Positions 47,928 to 56,361 of a stretch of 64,000 nucleotides of DNA are shown one piece after another. The notes under the pieces were generated by a model. That model ran no database searches and was not told the DNA's origin. It worked only from the letters and a program-made list of their open reading frames with translations. The position numbers and the translations under genes are program-made. The first letter of the stretch is position 1. Every line of letters starts with the position of its first letter. The DNA comes from Tribonema minus. Taxonomy: Eukaryota > Sar > Xanthophyceae > Tribonematales > Tribonemataceae. Location: positions 106,484-170,483 of the forward strand of contig JAFCMP010000144.1 in assembly GCA_017506865.1 (NCBI GenBank). The letters run 5' to 3'.

Positions 47928-48455
47928 CTACCACCGTGACCTCTTGACCTTCGCAGCGGGTGCAGACGCGTCCTGTGCGTATCTGTCGAGGTACGTGGGG
48001 GCGTACAGGGACTGCCACCCCTCAACGGTCGGCCGCCTGCTCTGGTTCGCAGCTGGCGCAGGCGCGGGCGTAGCGGCATCCTCCTCACGAGGCAGCTGGG
48101 ACCTCGTGCGCGACAGCTGTTCGTCGACGTACTCTCTCATCTTGTCCAGCGAAATGCCGGAGAGGTGGGCAACGTCCTCAGCACTCAAGAGGCGCTCCAC
48201 GGCTGCAATGTAGATACGTGCCCGCGCGGCGTCCGCATAAGCGTCAGTGGCATCGGCACCATCTCGGTCTGCCCTCAAACTGCTGCGCGCGGCATCTCTC
48301 AATAGACTCACAGCCCTCATCGTCATGTGCCTCGTCTTGTGCCTGTCTCCGTGCCGCATCACCGACGTGGCGACGATCATACCGTATACGCAGACAACGA
48401 GACTCGCCAGCGCTCTGTGTCCGAAAGCGGACTCTGCGTTCATCGTGTTCTGCAT
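47928..48455 (-). CDS. Small membrane-associated helical protein
   Basis: The product has 175 residues, or slightly less from the second ATG. Near residues 15-35 there is a hydrophobic helix (ASLVVCVYGMIVATSVM). A basic and Ala/Asp-rich helical region follows, then a Pro/Ala linker and a C-terminal end YAPTYLDRYAQDASAP. It is likely a single-pass membrane protein. Unrecognised family. Confidence 0.55.
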   Translation of the reverse strand: MQNTMNAESAFGHRALASLVVCVYGMIVATSVMRHGDRHKTRHMTMRAVSLLRDAARSSLRADRDGADATDAYADAARARIYIAAVERLLSAEDVAHLSGISLDKMREYVDEQLSRTRSQLPREEDAATPAPAPAANQSRRPTVEGWQSLYAPTYLDRYAQDASAPAAKVKRSRW

Positions 48456-48530
48456 CGCGTCTTGCTCACAAGCGACAAAAAAAAGGGGCCCTCGAGAGCT
48501 TCACATTTTGTATGTATGACTTGACAGCAC

Positions 48531-49157
48531 ATGGAGTTGCTCGCAGCGTTGGGCCAGGAAAGAGCCGCCCTCGCGATGAGGGCGGCGTCCAGGGGAATGA
48601 ATGCGAGCCGTCAGCAGTGGATGTCATACCTTGCTTCCGCAGCATCGGGATCACGGGACGGCGCGATCGCTGGCGTCGTCGCGGGCGGACTGATTGGCGC
48701 CGCCATCTCCCTCTCAGACAATCTCCTGTTTTACAAGCCGGCGCCTGTCGGATTTGTGAGAGGGGGGCAACCTGTCCTCCTTGTGCCCACGCCGGAGGCC
48801 GAGGAAGCCGGCGTCTACGTCGCTCTGCGTGAAATGCAGTCGTACAGAGACGCGCATCCGGGGGCGTACGACAGGGCGGCGTTCCTCACCCAGAGAATGA
48901 TGACGCTCGTCGATAATTTCAAGCGGAAGCGCGACAGAGGAGGAGACGGCGTGAGAGAGATCGCACTCATGACGCGGACCGCAATGCGGGCAGACGTCCT
49001 GTGGAGGGCGCTGGCTAAAAGGGTCAGAGACGCCGGTGACCTCACCGGACTGGAGGTCGTCACTCTGGCCGCCAGGGACTTGCACGTCTGGGGCGAGTCC
49101 TGCATTGCACAGAGCCGAGAGGAATTCAACATGAATGAGCAGATCTCTTTTCCATGA
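48531..49157 (+). CDS. Helical protein with a glycine-rich membrane segment
   Basis: The product has 208 residues. About residues 43-65 form a Gly- and Ala-rich hydrophobic stretch (GAIAGVVAGGLIGAAISL) that could insert in a membrane. The remainder is helical (AAFLTQRMMTLVDNFKRKRDRG). No motif is recognised. It is divergent from 47928-48455, 75 bases apart. Confidence 0.55.
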   Translation: MELLAALGQERAALAMRAASRGMNASRQQWMSYLASAASGSRDGAIAGVVAGGLIGAAISLSDNLLFYKPAPVGFVRGGQPVLLVPTPEAEEAGVYVALREMQSYRDAHPGAYDRAAFLTQRMMTLVDNFKRKRDRGGDGVREIALMTRTAMRADVLWRALAKRVRDAGDLTGLEVVTLAARDLHVWGESCIAQSREEFNMNEQISFP

Positions 49158-49419
49158 CGTAGCAGCGCCCCACGGCGTCAAGATGGACCGCGCCATGTGG
49201 CTCCGGGTCGACTCCCTGGCTCAACGTACCATTCTTTTCTATCAAGAGAAACGTGCACCGGTCGAGCAGACGAGCATCACTCAATATATGACGTGACCGT
49301 GCATCCAGCCCCTTGGCTCATCGCACTTTTTTGATTGTGTCACATGTGCCATGCCATGTGGTGCTCTTCTAGTGTTTTTTTTCTGTGTCCCATGATATCA
49401 AGGTAATACTACTTTCACA
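49158..49419. other. Intergenic DNA upstream of the fibre gene
   Basis: No gene is seen in 262 bases. A T-run (TGTTTTTTTTC) lies at about 49373-49383, 40 bases before the fibre ATG. Confidence 0.4.
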
Positions 49420-51088
49420 ATGAGTGTTGTGGTCGCCAATATGCAGTCGTTCGGTGATGCCCGCTCGCGCGACGTGTTCAACAGGAATATATACCAGGCC
49501 GCACGTGCTGCCGACGCCACCAGCGCTGTCTCCGTAACCCATTCCCTTCACGGCATCACTGCGGCCACGGGCTCCGCGAAGGGCGACTCCCTCCCTTTTG
49601 AGATGGTGAAGCTGAATGCCGTTGAGACCGCCGCCGATTCGTACGCGGGACGCCTGGACATTATGATCAACGACGGCACCGACGCGAGCGCGGGCGTCAA
49701 GGTCGCCGAGCTGTCGTCCGCGAACGCCAAGTTCGTTGCGGCCACCATGAGCGCGGATTTCGGCTCCTCCTACTCCGCTGCGTTCACCAAGGGGGTCGGC
49801 CAGGACGGTAGCACTACCGCCACTGTGCAGACGCTCAGCACTGGCGGCTCTGGCACCGCCGTACAGCTCAACGCCACCAGCGATCGCCTATTCGTGAAGG
49901 CTGCCAATACTGATCTGTCCGGCGTGCTCACAGTGCAGGGCGATGGCATCCAGTTCTACCAGGCCAACGGCGGCAGTGGTGCCAAGTGCGACACAAGCAT
50001 CACCTACGACTACATGCACGGCACCGGCCTTGCTGGCACGTCGTACAGCAATATGCTCATCAACCTGGACGGCACCAACCTGCTCGGCAACGCCTGCGCG
50101 GCGGGGTCCATTCAGGTCAACAGCTTCAATGCCACGGGAGCCAATGAGCCCGTGCTGACCCTTGGCGCAGGCAATACGGCTGGACAGCAGACGGTCGACT
50201 TCTCCAACAGCGACATGGGCATCGGCATCGCAGCCAGTCACACGTACAAATTAAATGTCGCCGGAGATACCCGCTTCGGGGGCAACAGCTTGGTGACCGG
50301 AAAGCTCACAGTATCGGTACGTTGAATCACTCGCTTGGCATCGCATTCACATTCGCTCTCGTTCGTGTGCTGACAATGTTTCCTCTCGTTGCAGGGCGAC
50401 CTCGAGGTCAACGGCGACCTCACGACGATCTCAACCAGCACGGTCAACGTCGAGGACAAAAATATTGTCCTGGGCAATGGCAACACGAACGTCGGTCAAC
50501 TAGACGCCGGGGGTCTTACACTGGGGACAACGTCGCCCGTTACGTGGAACTACTCTGATTCACTGAAGGCTTGGGACGCAAATGTCAACGTCAGTGTCGA
50601 CAACGGAAAATCCTACTTTGTCGACGGCGGCACAGACACGACCGCAGACACCGGCGCTACCCTGGCGGCCACCGGGCTGACATTTGGCGCGGACACTGCT
50701 GCGCTCGCCCTCGGCACTGCTGTTACCCTCAACCAGAGTACATTACAGTTTGCATCGGACGACGCGACACTGAAATTCGGTACTGCCGCTACGATTGACA
50801 AGTCGGGTTTTTCTTCGACGAGTACCGACTTCGCCCTTTTTCTCGGACCTCTCAAACAGGTCAGAAGTGCACACTGATGCTGTTGCGAGCACTACGCGTT
50901 GATGATGATGCATGTCTTTCCCCTTGCTGCTGCACAGTACTGACTCGTTCGCTCCATTTCCGTGTTCTGTGCAGTGGAAGCTGACGCGCGAGGTGATCGA
51001 CAGCTTCGATATGCTCTCTATGAGTTTCTGTGCAGATGGAACGGTCGCCAGCCCCGTGTACCAAATCAAGTTTTCCGTCAGTGCATGA
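49420..51088 (+). CDS. Spliced fibre protein, three exons
   Basis: Exons are 49420-50316, 50395-50859 and 50975-51088, all in phase 0; the spliced product has 491 residues. Introns are 50317-50394 (78 bases, GTACGT...TTGCAG) and 50860-50974 (115 bases, GTCAGA...TGTGCAG). Splicing joins VTGKLTVS to GDLEVNGDLTT, restoring the 'GDL.VNGDL....T.TVNVEDKNI.LGN' block of phage-like tail fibres, and joins GPLKQ to WKLTREVID at the end. The body is a long Gly/Thr/Ser/Ala-rich beta structure. It is probably a virion fibre or adhesin. The N-terminal FGDARSRDVFNRNIY recurs at 44779-45354. Confidence 0.78.
50317..50394 (+). other. Spliceosomal intron 1 of the fibre gene (GT-AG, 78 bases)
   Basis: Donor TCG|GTACGTTG; acceptor TTTCCTCTCGTTGCAG|GGC with a clear pyrimidine tract. 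Confidence 0.75.
50860..50974 (+). other. Spliceosomal intron 2 of the fibre gene (GT-AG, 115 bases)
   Basis: Donor CAG|GTCAGAAG; acceptor CGTGTTCTGTGCAG|TGG. Removing it extends the reading frame by 37 codons to a TGA. Confidence 0.7.
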
Positions 51089-51160
51089 TGAAACAAAGGA
51101 GGGGGGCGAAGTGCAGAAAAACGGCACATGAGAAATGAGGACAAAACTTTTCAAAGCGTT

Positions 51161-52476
51161 TCATTGTAATTTCTTGCGTGCCTCAATGTACTTCTGCCCT
51201 TCCACCATCTGCATGAAGTGCAGCGCACCCCCTGCCCTCGCATCTGCGACTGATTTGAGGAAATGGAGCACATCCGCCTTAATCTGCGCTGCTGTGTCGT
51301 GTGTGTAAGGAATGCGCAGCAGGTCCTTACGGTGCTCACCCGCCCACTGCTCTTTCCTCAAATCACGTCTGATCACATCCTGAAGGTTTTCATCCGCAGT
51401 TACAGTCTTGCTTCCAAAGTCAACAGGCATAAAGTGTTGACGACCGTCCATTTCGATGAGACAGTCTTGCACTGGCAAGTACACATCATACCTACTCTTC
51501 CTGGTAACCGAAACTGTGTCATGAACGTGATGCCCATTTTCTTCAAGACCTCATAAAGGGTCTTCTCCAGTTTTGACTGGGAACACTGTGGACACCCCGT
51601 ACAACGAGGTGGCTGACGTGTATTCAATTGTGCTCTCCACACACCGTGTTTCTGGCATCTCCACCAGAAGGCAGCTGCTGACTTCGGCGGGTGGTGCATC
51701 AGGTAATCTGTCCGTTGTGATATGCTCCAGCCACATCGCTCAGGGTCCTCTTCCCAAGCGATCTCCTCGCACAGTAGCGGATTTGTAGTAAGCACAGACC
51801 TGCATACGCAGGCTGTAATCCTGTTCGCGCACCGCGGGCAACCATTGCCACCGGCGGTTCTGCTGTCGATTGTCGCCTCCCATTCGTGATGCCTTCCGCA
51901 TTCGCACAGATGGGACCACCACACTTTGACATTTGACGTGACCGCGACGCCGGACGGCTTCAGCTCCCCATTCTGCAATGTAGCAGGCAGTAATGAACAT
52001 CGCTGGCATGATTAGATCAGGTGACGAATGTATACACAGGACACAATTGCAACAGTACGTGCCTTCGTGGGGTGCCAGTCCGTCGCGATATCCTGTCTCA
52101 AAGTCACCAGAGAGCGGTGAATGCACGGATTTGTTGTCGTGGACCAGCATTGGTAACACCCATTTCCGCCCGTCGTCCTGGCTTGGATCACCACTTGCCA
52201 ACTGTGCGCACATCCGCAGTCGGCCTCATGTGTCCACCACGGGCGCAGGTGCGATCCCAGCGTCGCATTCTCCAACCGCGCACGAGGTACGCCCGCAGCC
52301 TCTGACTTGTCGAAGTCCAGTTGCGCAAAAAGATCTGGCCTGGCTACACGAAGCAGAGGCTGGCGCACACCGGGCTTGCGCGGGGCCGTGCGAGTCTTGT
52401 GGGCGCGCAGCATCGCGCCTGGATATACTGAGAGTGAGACAATAATGACAGCTGAAGAGACACGTGCCGTTCCCAT
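51161..52476 (-). pseudogene. Second DUF4379-type endonuclease, spliced and frameshifted
   Basis: The minus strand encodes a paralogue of 46614-47903: CGCAHSWQV...GGNGCYQC, CECGRHHEWEATIDSR...GCPRC, HGVWRAQLNTR..CTGCPQC and an EMDGRQHF nuclease core. Two interruptions exist. Between 51973 and 52062 a 90-base stretch fits a GC-AG intron (AAG|GCACGT...TTGCAG), joining HPTK to NGELKPSG in line with the paralogue. Near 51492-51496 one base appears to be missing after LPGR, shifting the frame before the catalytic domain. The start may be 52476 or 52413. It is either inactive or contains a sequencing error. Confidence 0.7.
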
Positions 52477-52500
52477 ATTTCAAATTGGGAATCGCATTCC
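52470..52500 (+). promoter_or_regulatory. Class B promoter candidate
   Basis: TTCCCATATTTCAAATTGGG contains inverted TTCCCA/TGGGAA half sites, followed by AATCGCATTCC. It lies between the damaged endonuclease and the small genes at 52553 and 52702. Confidence 0.4.
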
Positions 52501-52552
52501 GTGTGTACGTCGAAGGAAAAAACATTGCGCCACTCACTGCACACGCTGGTGA

Positions 52553-52717
52553 ATGCTGCGAGCACTCACTTCGCACACGCGATCCATCTGGGTGTCTGTC
52601 GACTTGCCCGAGGGCGACGTGCGGTTCTGTGAGCCCGCCACGGAAGAGGACAGCGTGCACCTCCCCCCGCCCACACTGGAAAGACTGAAGCGAGAATCCA
52701 TATGGAGGACGGAATGA
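52553..52717 (+). CDS. Possible 54-residue acidic protein
   Basis: A short open frame beginning MLRALTSHTRSIWVSVD uses codons in the same style as its neighbours (DLPEGDVRFCEPATEEDSV). It follows a class B element and ends inside the start of the ankyrin gene, a 16-base overlap. Its small size makes it tentative. Confidence 0.35.
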   Translation: MLRALTSHTRSIWVSVDLPEGDVRFCEPATEEDSVHLPPPTLERLKRESIWRTE

Positions 52718-52956
52718 CGGAGCTGATGGTGGCAGCGGGCACTGGGCGCCTGGCTCAGATTCGCAGCCTCATCGCCGGCGGGGCGAATCTGAGGGCCAAG
52801 GACTTTCAAGGGTGGACCGCGCTGGATCACGCCTGCGCCAGCGTGCAAATGGGAAGGCCCAATCGACCCGCCATCCTGCTCGTCGAGCTCGGCGCGGACT
52901 TGGGCGATAGGTGCCCCGCGTGCACGTTCGGCATCGGCACACACAAAATAACATGA
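52702..52956 (+). CDS. Short ankyrin protein
   Basis: The product has 84 residues with two ankyrin units (GMTELMVAAGTGRLAQIRSL, then GANLRAKDFQGWTALDHACA) and a Cys-containing end. It may be a single-domain ankyrin or a shortened remnant of a longer protein like the ankyrin at 6095. Confidence 0.55.
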   Translation: MEDGMTELMVAAGTGRLAQIRSLIAGGANLRAKDFQGWTALDHACASVQMGRPNRPAILLVELGADLGDRCPACTFGIGTHKIT

Positions 52957-52957
52957 C

Positions 52958-53452
52958 CTACATATGCTCGTAATGACTTCCAGTGTACCTCAACGGTACG
53001 TGCATACGCCCTTCGCCGATGCGCATGATGTTCTGCCCCGGCCCGTGCACGACGATGGTGAGATCGAACAAACGCGCCGCCAACTCCATTTCTGTGCCAC
53101 CGCCGAACGTCGATGTCGACCTCATGCTACGAATGTACTCCTCGTACGACACGCCCTCTGCGATCTCCACCGCACGCCTCACAGAGAGGTCGTCGACGAC
53201 TTCGTCTCCGGCCTGCACCAAGGCGTCGACGACTCGCTGTCGAACATCGTTCGGCGGCATGCGTAGGAAGTGTGACAGCGATGCGTAGAGACAAGACATG
53301 GTTATCACTGCAACGTTTAGTTTTTGTGTCCGCTCTTCCGCGCTTGGCCTGGCTCTCTCGAGCATTGCAACCTCGTCCGGCTCGAGCTGCCTCTGCCCGG
53401 GCAGCGAGCACCGCACATCGATGCGCAGCTGCGACGCTACCGCTTCACGCAT
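52958..53452 (-). CDS. OTU-like cysteine protease domain protein
   Basis: From the ATG at 53452 the product has 164 residues. The C-terminal half reads TSTFGGGTEMELAARLFDLT, IVVHGPGQN and then LRYTGSHYEHM, matching the OTU pattern (WGG..E...LA..F...I.V... and YxGxHY). The catalytic Cys is probably in SCLYASLSHFL; the usual DGNC context is altered to ITMSC. The final HY supplies the catalytic His. OTU enzymes remove ubiquitin. Its start overlaps the dUTPase end by 8 bases. Confidence 0.6.
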   Translation of the reverse strand: MREAVASQLRIDVRCSLPGQRQLEPDEVAMLERARPSAEERTQKLNVAVITMSCLYASLSHFLRMPPNDVRQRVVDALVQAGDEVVDDLSVRRAVEIAEGVSYEEYIRSMRSTSTFGGGTEMELAARLFDLTIVVHGPGQNIMRIGEGRMHVPLRYTGSHYEHM

Positions 53453-53816
53453 CCATACACTCTTCAATACGCGCGATCACCACACGTTCTACGATGAGCT
53501 GAGCGACGCAGTCCCCCTGCTTGAGTACGTAGTCAGCATCGCTGTGGTTGAACAGCACGATGCACACGTCGTCACAGTTCCCCGCGTCTACGACGCCGGC
53601 GTACACTTCGAGCTTGTTCTTCAGCGGAAGGTTTCTCTGGGCAGTCACCCGCCCGTATGTGTTCTCCGGCACCTGTATCCGCAGATCGGTATGAATCAGC
53701 GCGTTGTCGTGCGCAGCGATCACCGCATCGTGAGCCGAGTACAGGTCCGCACCGACAGCGCCGACAGCACGTGTGGGCAGCGTCGCGCGGGAAGACAGTC
53801 GCTTCACTCTGAGCAT
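53445..53816 (-). CDS. dUTPase, short and divergent
   Basis: From MLRVKRLSSRATLPTR at 53816 the product has 123 residues (an ATG at 53846 would add ten). Motif 1 is GADLYSA; motif 2 has QRNLPL where PRSGLA-type sequence with Ser is usual; motif 3 is VYAGVVDAGN, with the Asp kept but the usual Tyr absent; motif 4 is LKQGDCVAQLIV. The glycine-rich motif 5 is missing, the frame ending at EECMDA. The family hydrolyses dUTP to dUMP as a trimer. Loss of motif 5 and changes in motifs 2 and 3 make activity doubtful. Confidence 0.78.
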   Translation of the reverse strand: MLRVKRLSSRATLPTRAVGAVGADLYSAHDAVIAAHDNALIHTDLRIQVPENTYGRVTAQRNLPLKNKLEVYAGVVDAGNCDDVCIVLFNHSDADYVLKQGDCVAQLIVERVVIARIEECMDA

Positions 53817-53960
53817 GGAGGTCGCAGTGTCATGCTTCACAAACATTTTCAAGCACCTATCGGAGATGATGACACATCGAGTTACGACTGTCGCGCAGAC
53901 ATTTCAGCAAGCGCCCCTTCGAGATGGCGACATGTCGAGACACATGACTGCAAGTATCGT

Positions 53961-54989
53961 TCATTCAAATTTGGCTCGCTTCGCACCATTCGGGGCCACA
54001 TTTTCTTTGTTCGCGTCGGCCTCCAGCTCCTGCTGACGCTCGAAGAAGAGCTCCTCCACGACGTCGTCGACGTCCTTCGTCTCGATCCGCAGAAATGTGT
54101 CTTGACTCGGGTGAAGTATGAGCAAGTACGTGCCGTTGATCTTCATGTCGTACCGCGTCTGGAGAAGGCGCTTGTAGATGGCGAGCTGCAGCGAGTAGTG
54201 GATGAAGTTGCAGCTGTCGAAGCGCCGCGTCAGGCGGTGGCTCCCTTTCTCCCAGAAGTTGGACCTCTTGATCTCCTGCGAATCGCAACAATCAGAGTGT
54301 GGTCGAACCGGCGTAAACGATGGAGCCAGTTTGGTACACGCAGTGAGTAAAGGGAGATTCTTTCCCCTTGAGATCGAATGATGAGTTCAAGCTTGGCGTT
54401 GCGCAGGCGGACTTCGAGCCTCGGAACTTGCCTTTGAGCGTTTCCAATCGTAGATGACGAAGGCGCCGGGAACCTGAGGATCGCGGTATATCATGTCTAT
54501 GGAGCCGCAGATCATGACGTCCTCGTCGAAGATTGTCATCTCAGTCCGGTACGGCTCCAGATCGGGAAATGCCTTCCTGAATGCGTGGAACAAGTCCATT
54601 TCCTTGCACTCAGGGTTCTCAGGGGCGATGTTGTTGTAGTATCTCTCGATGTCTGCGTGCATCGCGGTGCCCAGCTCAGCTGCCGACGCCGCGTGGTCGA
54701 CCCAACCCTGCTTGATCTCTTCCACAGACTGGCCGAAGTACTTGCTGGCGGACCAACGCTTAGAAGCCATCATCTTGGCGATGACGGCGTCCGAGTCGAA
54801 CTCAGGAAAGAGCTTGTGGATGAGGGTCGTGGTGGATATCCATCCTGCGGACGTGCCGTCGACGCGGTAAACGTGTCCCTCATCCTGAAACTGGATGCGC
54901 GCGTCGCGCGGGTGAGCATTGATCTCGGAAAGACTTCGCCCGCCCACGCAGTCCGGATGCGATGCGTTGACGCATTCAGTCGTCGCCAT
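53961..54989 (-). CDS. PD-(D/E)XK nuclease, two exons (GC-AG intron)
   Basis: Exon 1 is 54432-54989 and exon 2 is 53961-54275; the 156-base intron uses a GC donor (AAG|GCAAGTTC) and ends CGATTCGCAG. Spliced, the protein has 290 residues. The core reads GTAMHADIERYYNN, then MICGSIDMIY, AFVIYDWKRSK joined to EIKRSNFW, and HYSLQLAIYKRLL with INGTYLLILHP. This is the RecB-like nuclease family common in giant viruses (G..MH..IE, GSIDM, DWKRSKEI, LQL..Y). Catalytic Asp, Glu/Asp and Lys are present only when the exons are joined. The C-terminus is Lys/Asn rich. Confidence 0.82.
54276..54431 (-). other. Spliceosomal intron (GC-AG, 156 bases)
   Basis: AAG|GCAAGT is the standard form of a GC-AG donor. 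The acceptor GTTGCGATTCGCAG|GAG follows a TCTGATTG branch-like region. Both flanking exons are in phase 0. Confidence 0.75.
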
Positions 54990-55260
54990 GACTACGTTCG
55001 CGACGCGCACCGGCGATTTGAGCTTCGAGGCCCTGACGGGGCGTCTGAGGTGCGACGGTAAAGAGAATGTGAGGGCGAATGTGCTGAAAACAGTGCGGGA
55101 TCTCATTCGCGAGGCGCAGAAGCTTTCCGCAGCTACTTTCCGACAATACGCACGTTTGCAAGGCCACGAATCCCTTGGCCCAGCTGCAGTCGATGGTATC
55201 ACCCCGATGGAGTCTCGCAACCGAGCGCGTGTCGCAACAAAGGTACCTTGTTCTGCGTGA
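54988..55260 (+). CDS. Truncated paralogue of the 55404 gene
   Basis: The product has 90 residues (MTTFATRTGDLSFEALTGRL). LRCDGKENVRANVLKTVRDLIREAQ aligns with LRCKPDSDERVRAKALQAAWYLIRAAQ of the next gene. The conserved C-terminal half is missing and replaced by a short unrelated end. The start codon overlaps that of the divergent nuclease (bases 54987-54990). It is likely a decaying duplicate. Confidence 0.5.
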   Translation: MTTFATRTGDLSFEALTGRLRCDGKENVRANVLKTVRDLIREAQKLSAATFRQYARLQGHESLGPAAVDGITPMESRNRARVATKVPCSA

Positions 55261-55297
55261 GCGAATGTGTGACGCAGCAGTGGCCTTGCGTAGTACC

Positions 55298-55395
55298 GCG
55301 CAGGCTTATGTGGGACAATGCTCCCACTTCACTGCGCGGTACAACACAGATATTGAAAATCCCAGTTGAAGTCTCCGGAGCGTTGATGCGTTCAC
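55298..55395 (+). promoter_or_regulatory. Duplicated promoter region, copy 1
   Basis: Sequence from GCAGGCTTATGTGGGAC to TCTCCGGAG resembles 55810-55905 (CACAGGCTCGTGTGGGAC to TTCCGGAG), including GCGGTAC and AAAATCCCA boxes. The copy here precedes the gene at 55404 and the other precedes the divergent H3. Confidence 0.5.
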
Positions 55396-55403
55396 TCTCC
55401 GCC

Positions 55404-55769
55404 ATGACTTCGTTTGTGACGCAAGCACACGACGCGATCACAGAGGCCCAGACAGAGCTTCTGAGATGCAAGCCCGACAGCGACGAGAGGGTGAGGGCCA
55501 AAGCGCTGCAAGCCGCGTGGTACCTCATTCGCGCGGCACAGCAGCAGGCGGTCGAGAACGCGCACGCTCGTGAGGTCGCGTGCGCCCTGGCTCAGCTGCA
55601 ATTCGACGGCCTCACCTTGGAAGAGTTTGCGGCCAGGAGAGGGTGGGACACACGAATTATGGTGTGCAGGGGCGAGCCGGATATATATGACGAGCGCAGG
55701 ATGGGGGTCGTCAACGATTTCCTCGTCAGCGCAGCGGAGCTCGTGTCACAGCTGGTGTACTGGTCCTGA
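55404..55769 (+). CDS. Helical protein of unknown function
   Basis: The product has 121 residues from MTSFVTQAHDAIT (or 127 from an ATG at 55386). It is all-helical with AREVACALAQLQFDGLTLEEFAARRGW in the middle, then RMGVVNDFLVSAAELVSQL. It has a truncated relative immediately upstream. No family is recognised. Confidence 0.55.
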   Translation: MTSFVTQAHDAITEAQTELLRCKPDSDERVRAKALQAAWYLIRAAQQQAVENAHAREVACALAQLQFDGLTLEEFAARRGWDTRIMVCRGEPDIYDERRMGVVNDFLVSAAELVSQLVYWS

Positions 55770-55809
55770 GTGAGTGGAAGGCGCAGAGAGGCGCCTTCCG
55801 GAGTACTGC

Positions 55810-55905
55810 ACAGGCTCGTGTGGGACTTTTTCCCAGTTCCTTATAACGCGGTACATTTCCCATTTTGAAAATCCCAATTGACATCTTCCGGAGAGTTCAC
55901 TCTCA
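55810..55905 (+). promoter_or_regulatory. Duplicated promoter region, copy 2, with class B half sites
   Basis: This contains TTCCCAGTTCC (about 55830), TTTCCCATTTTG (55857-55868) and ATCCCAATTG (about 55871), ending just before the H3-like gene at 55927. It is homologous to 55298-55395. Confidence 0.5.
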
Positions 55906-55926
55906 CACAAACATCACCCGGACGGC

Positions 55927-56352
55927 ATGGCGCGCACCAAGAGCTTCCCCAGCAGGAGCGCTTCCTCTTTTGGCGGCACATTCCTGTACGGCAACGCGAG
56001 CGCTGTGCAGTACCCATCGAAAGCCGCTGCTAAGGGGATCAGGACCGTGCAGACGAATCGCCGTCTCCGCCCGGGCGCCCTCGCGCTGCGAGAGATCAGG
56101 ATGTACCAGAAGAGCACAGAGCTGCTCATCCGCAAGCTCCCGTTCCAGAGGCTGGTGAAGGAGGTCGCTCAGGAGTTGAAGCCGGGGCTGAGGATGCAGG
56201 GGGGGGCCGTGATGGCGCTGCAGGAGGCGACCGAGGCTTACATGGTCGGCCTGTTTGAGGACGTCGGGGAGTGCGCGCTTCACGCGAACCGCGTCACCAT
56301 CCTTTCCAAGGACCTGCGCCTCGCGCTGAGGATCCGCGGGGAGATCATTTGA
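55927..56352 (+). CDS. Divergent histone H3 variant
   Basis: The protein has 141 residues. It starts like H3 (MARTKSF) but the tail then diverges ([20 protein letters not shown]), losing the K9 and K27 ARKS contexts. From [32 protein letters not shown] onward it is clearly H3, with [43 protein letters not shown]. The longer, altered tail and shifted helix-end residues recall variant H3 proteins such as the centromeric type, but no CENP-A-specific signature can be claimed. It may mark a specialised viral nucleosome. Confidence 0.88.
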   Translation: MARTKSFPSRSASSFGGTFLYGNASAVQYPSKAAAKGIRTVQTNRRLRPGALALREIRMYQKSTELLIRKLPFQRLVKEVAQELKPGLRMQGGAVMALQEATEAYMVGLFEDVGECALHANRVTILSKDLRLALRIRGEII

Positions 56353-56361
56353 ATGCACATT

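Noticed and set aside
53298..54350. A 350-codon open frame on the plus strand
   Set aside because: It runs opposite to the dUTPase and the spliced nuclease, both recognised by conserved motifs. Its translation is low-complexity and without motifs.
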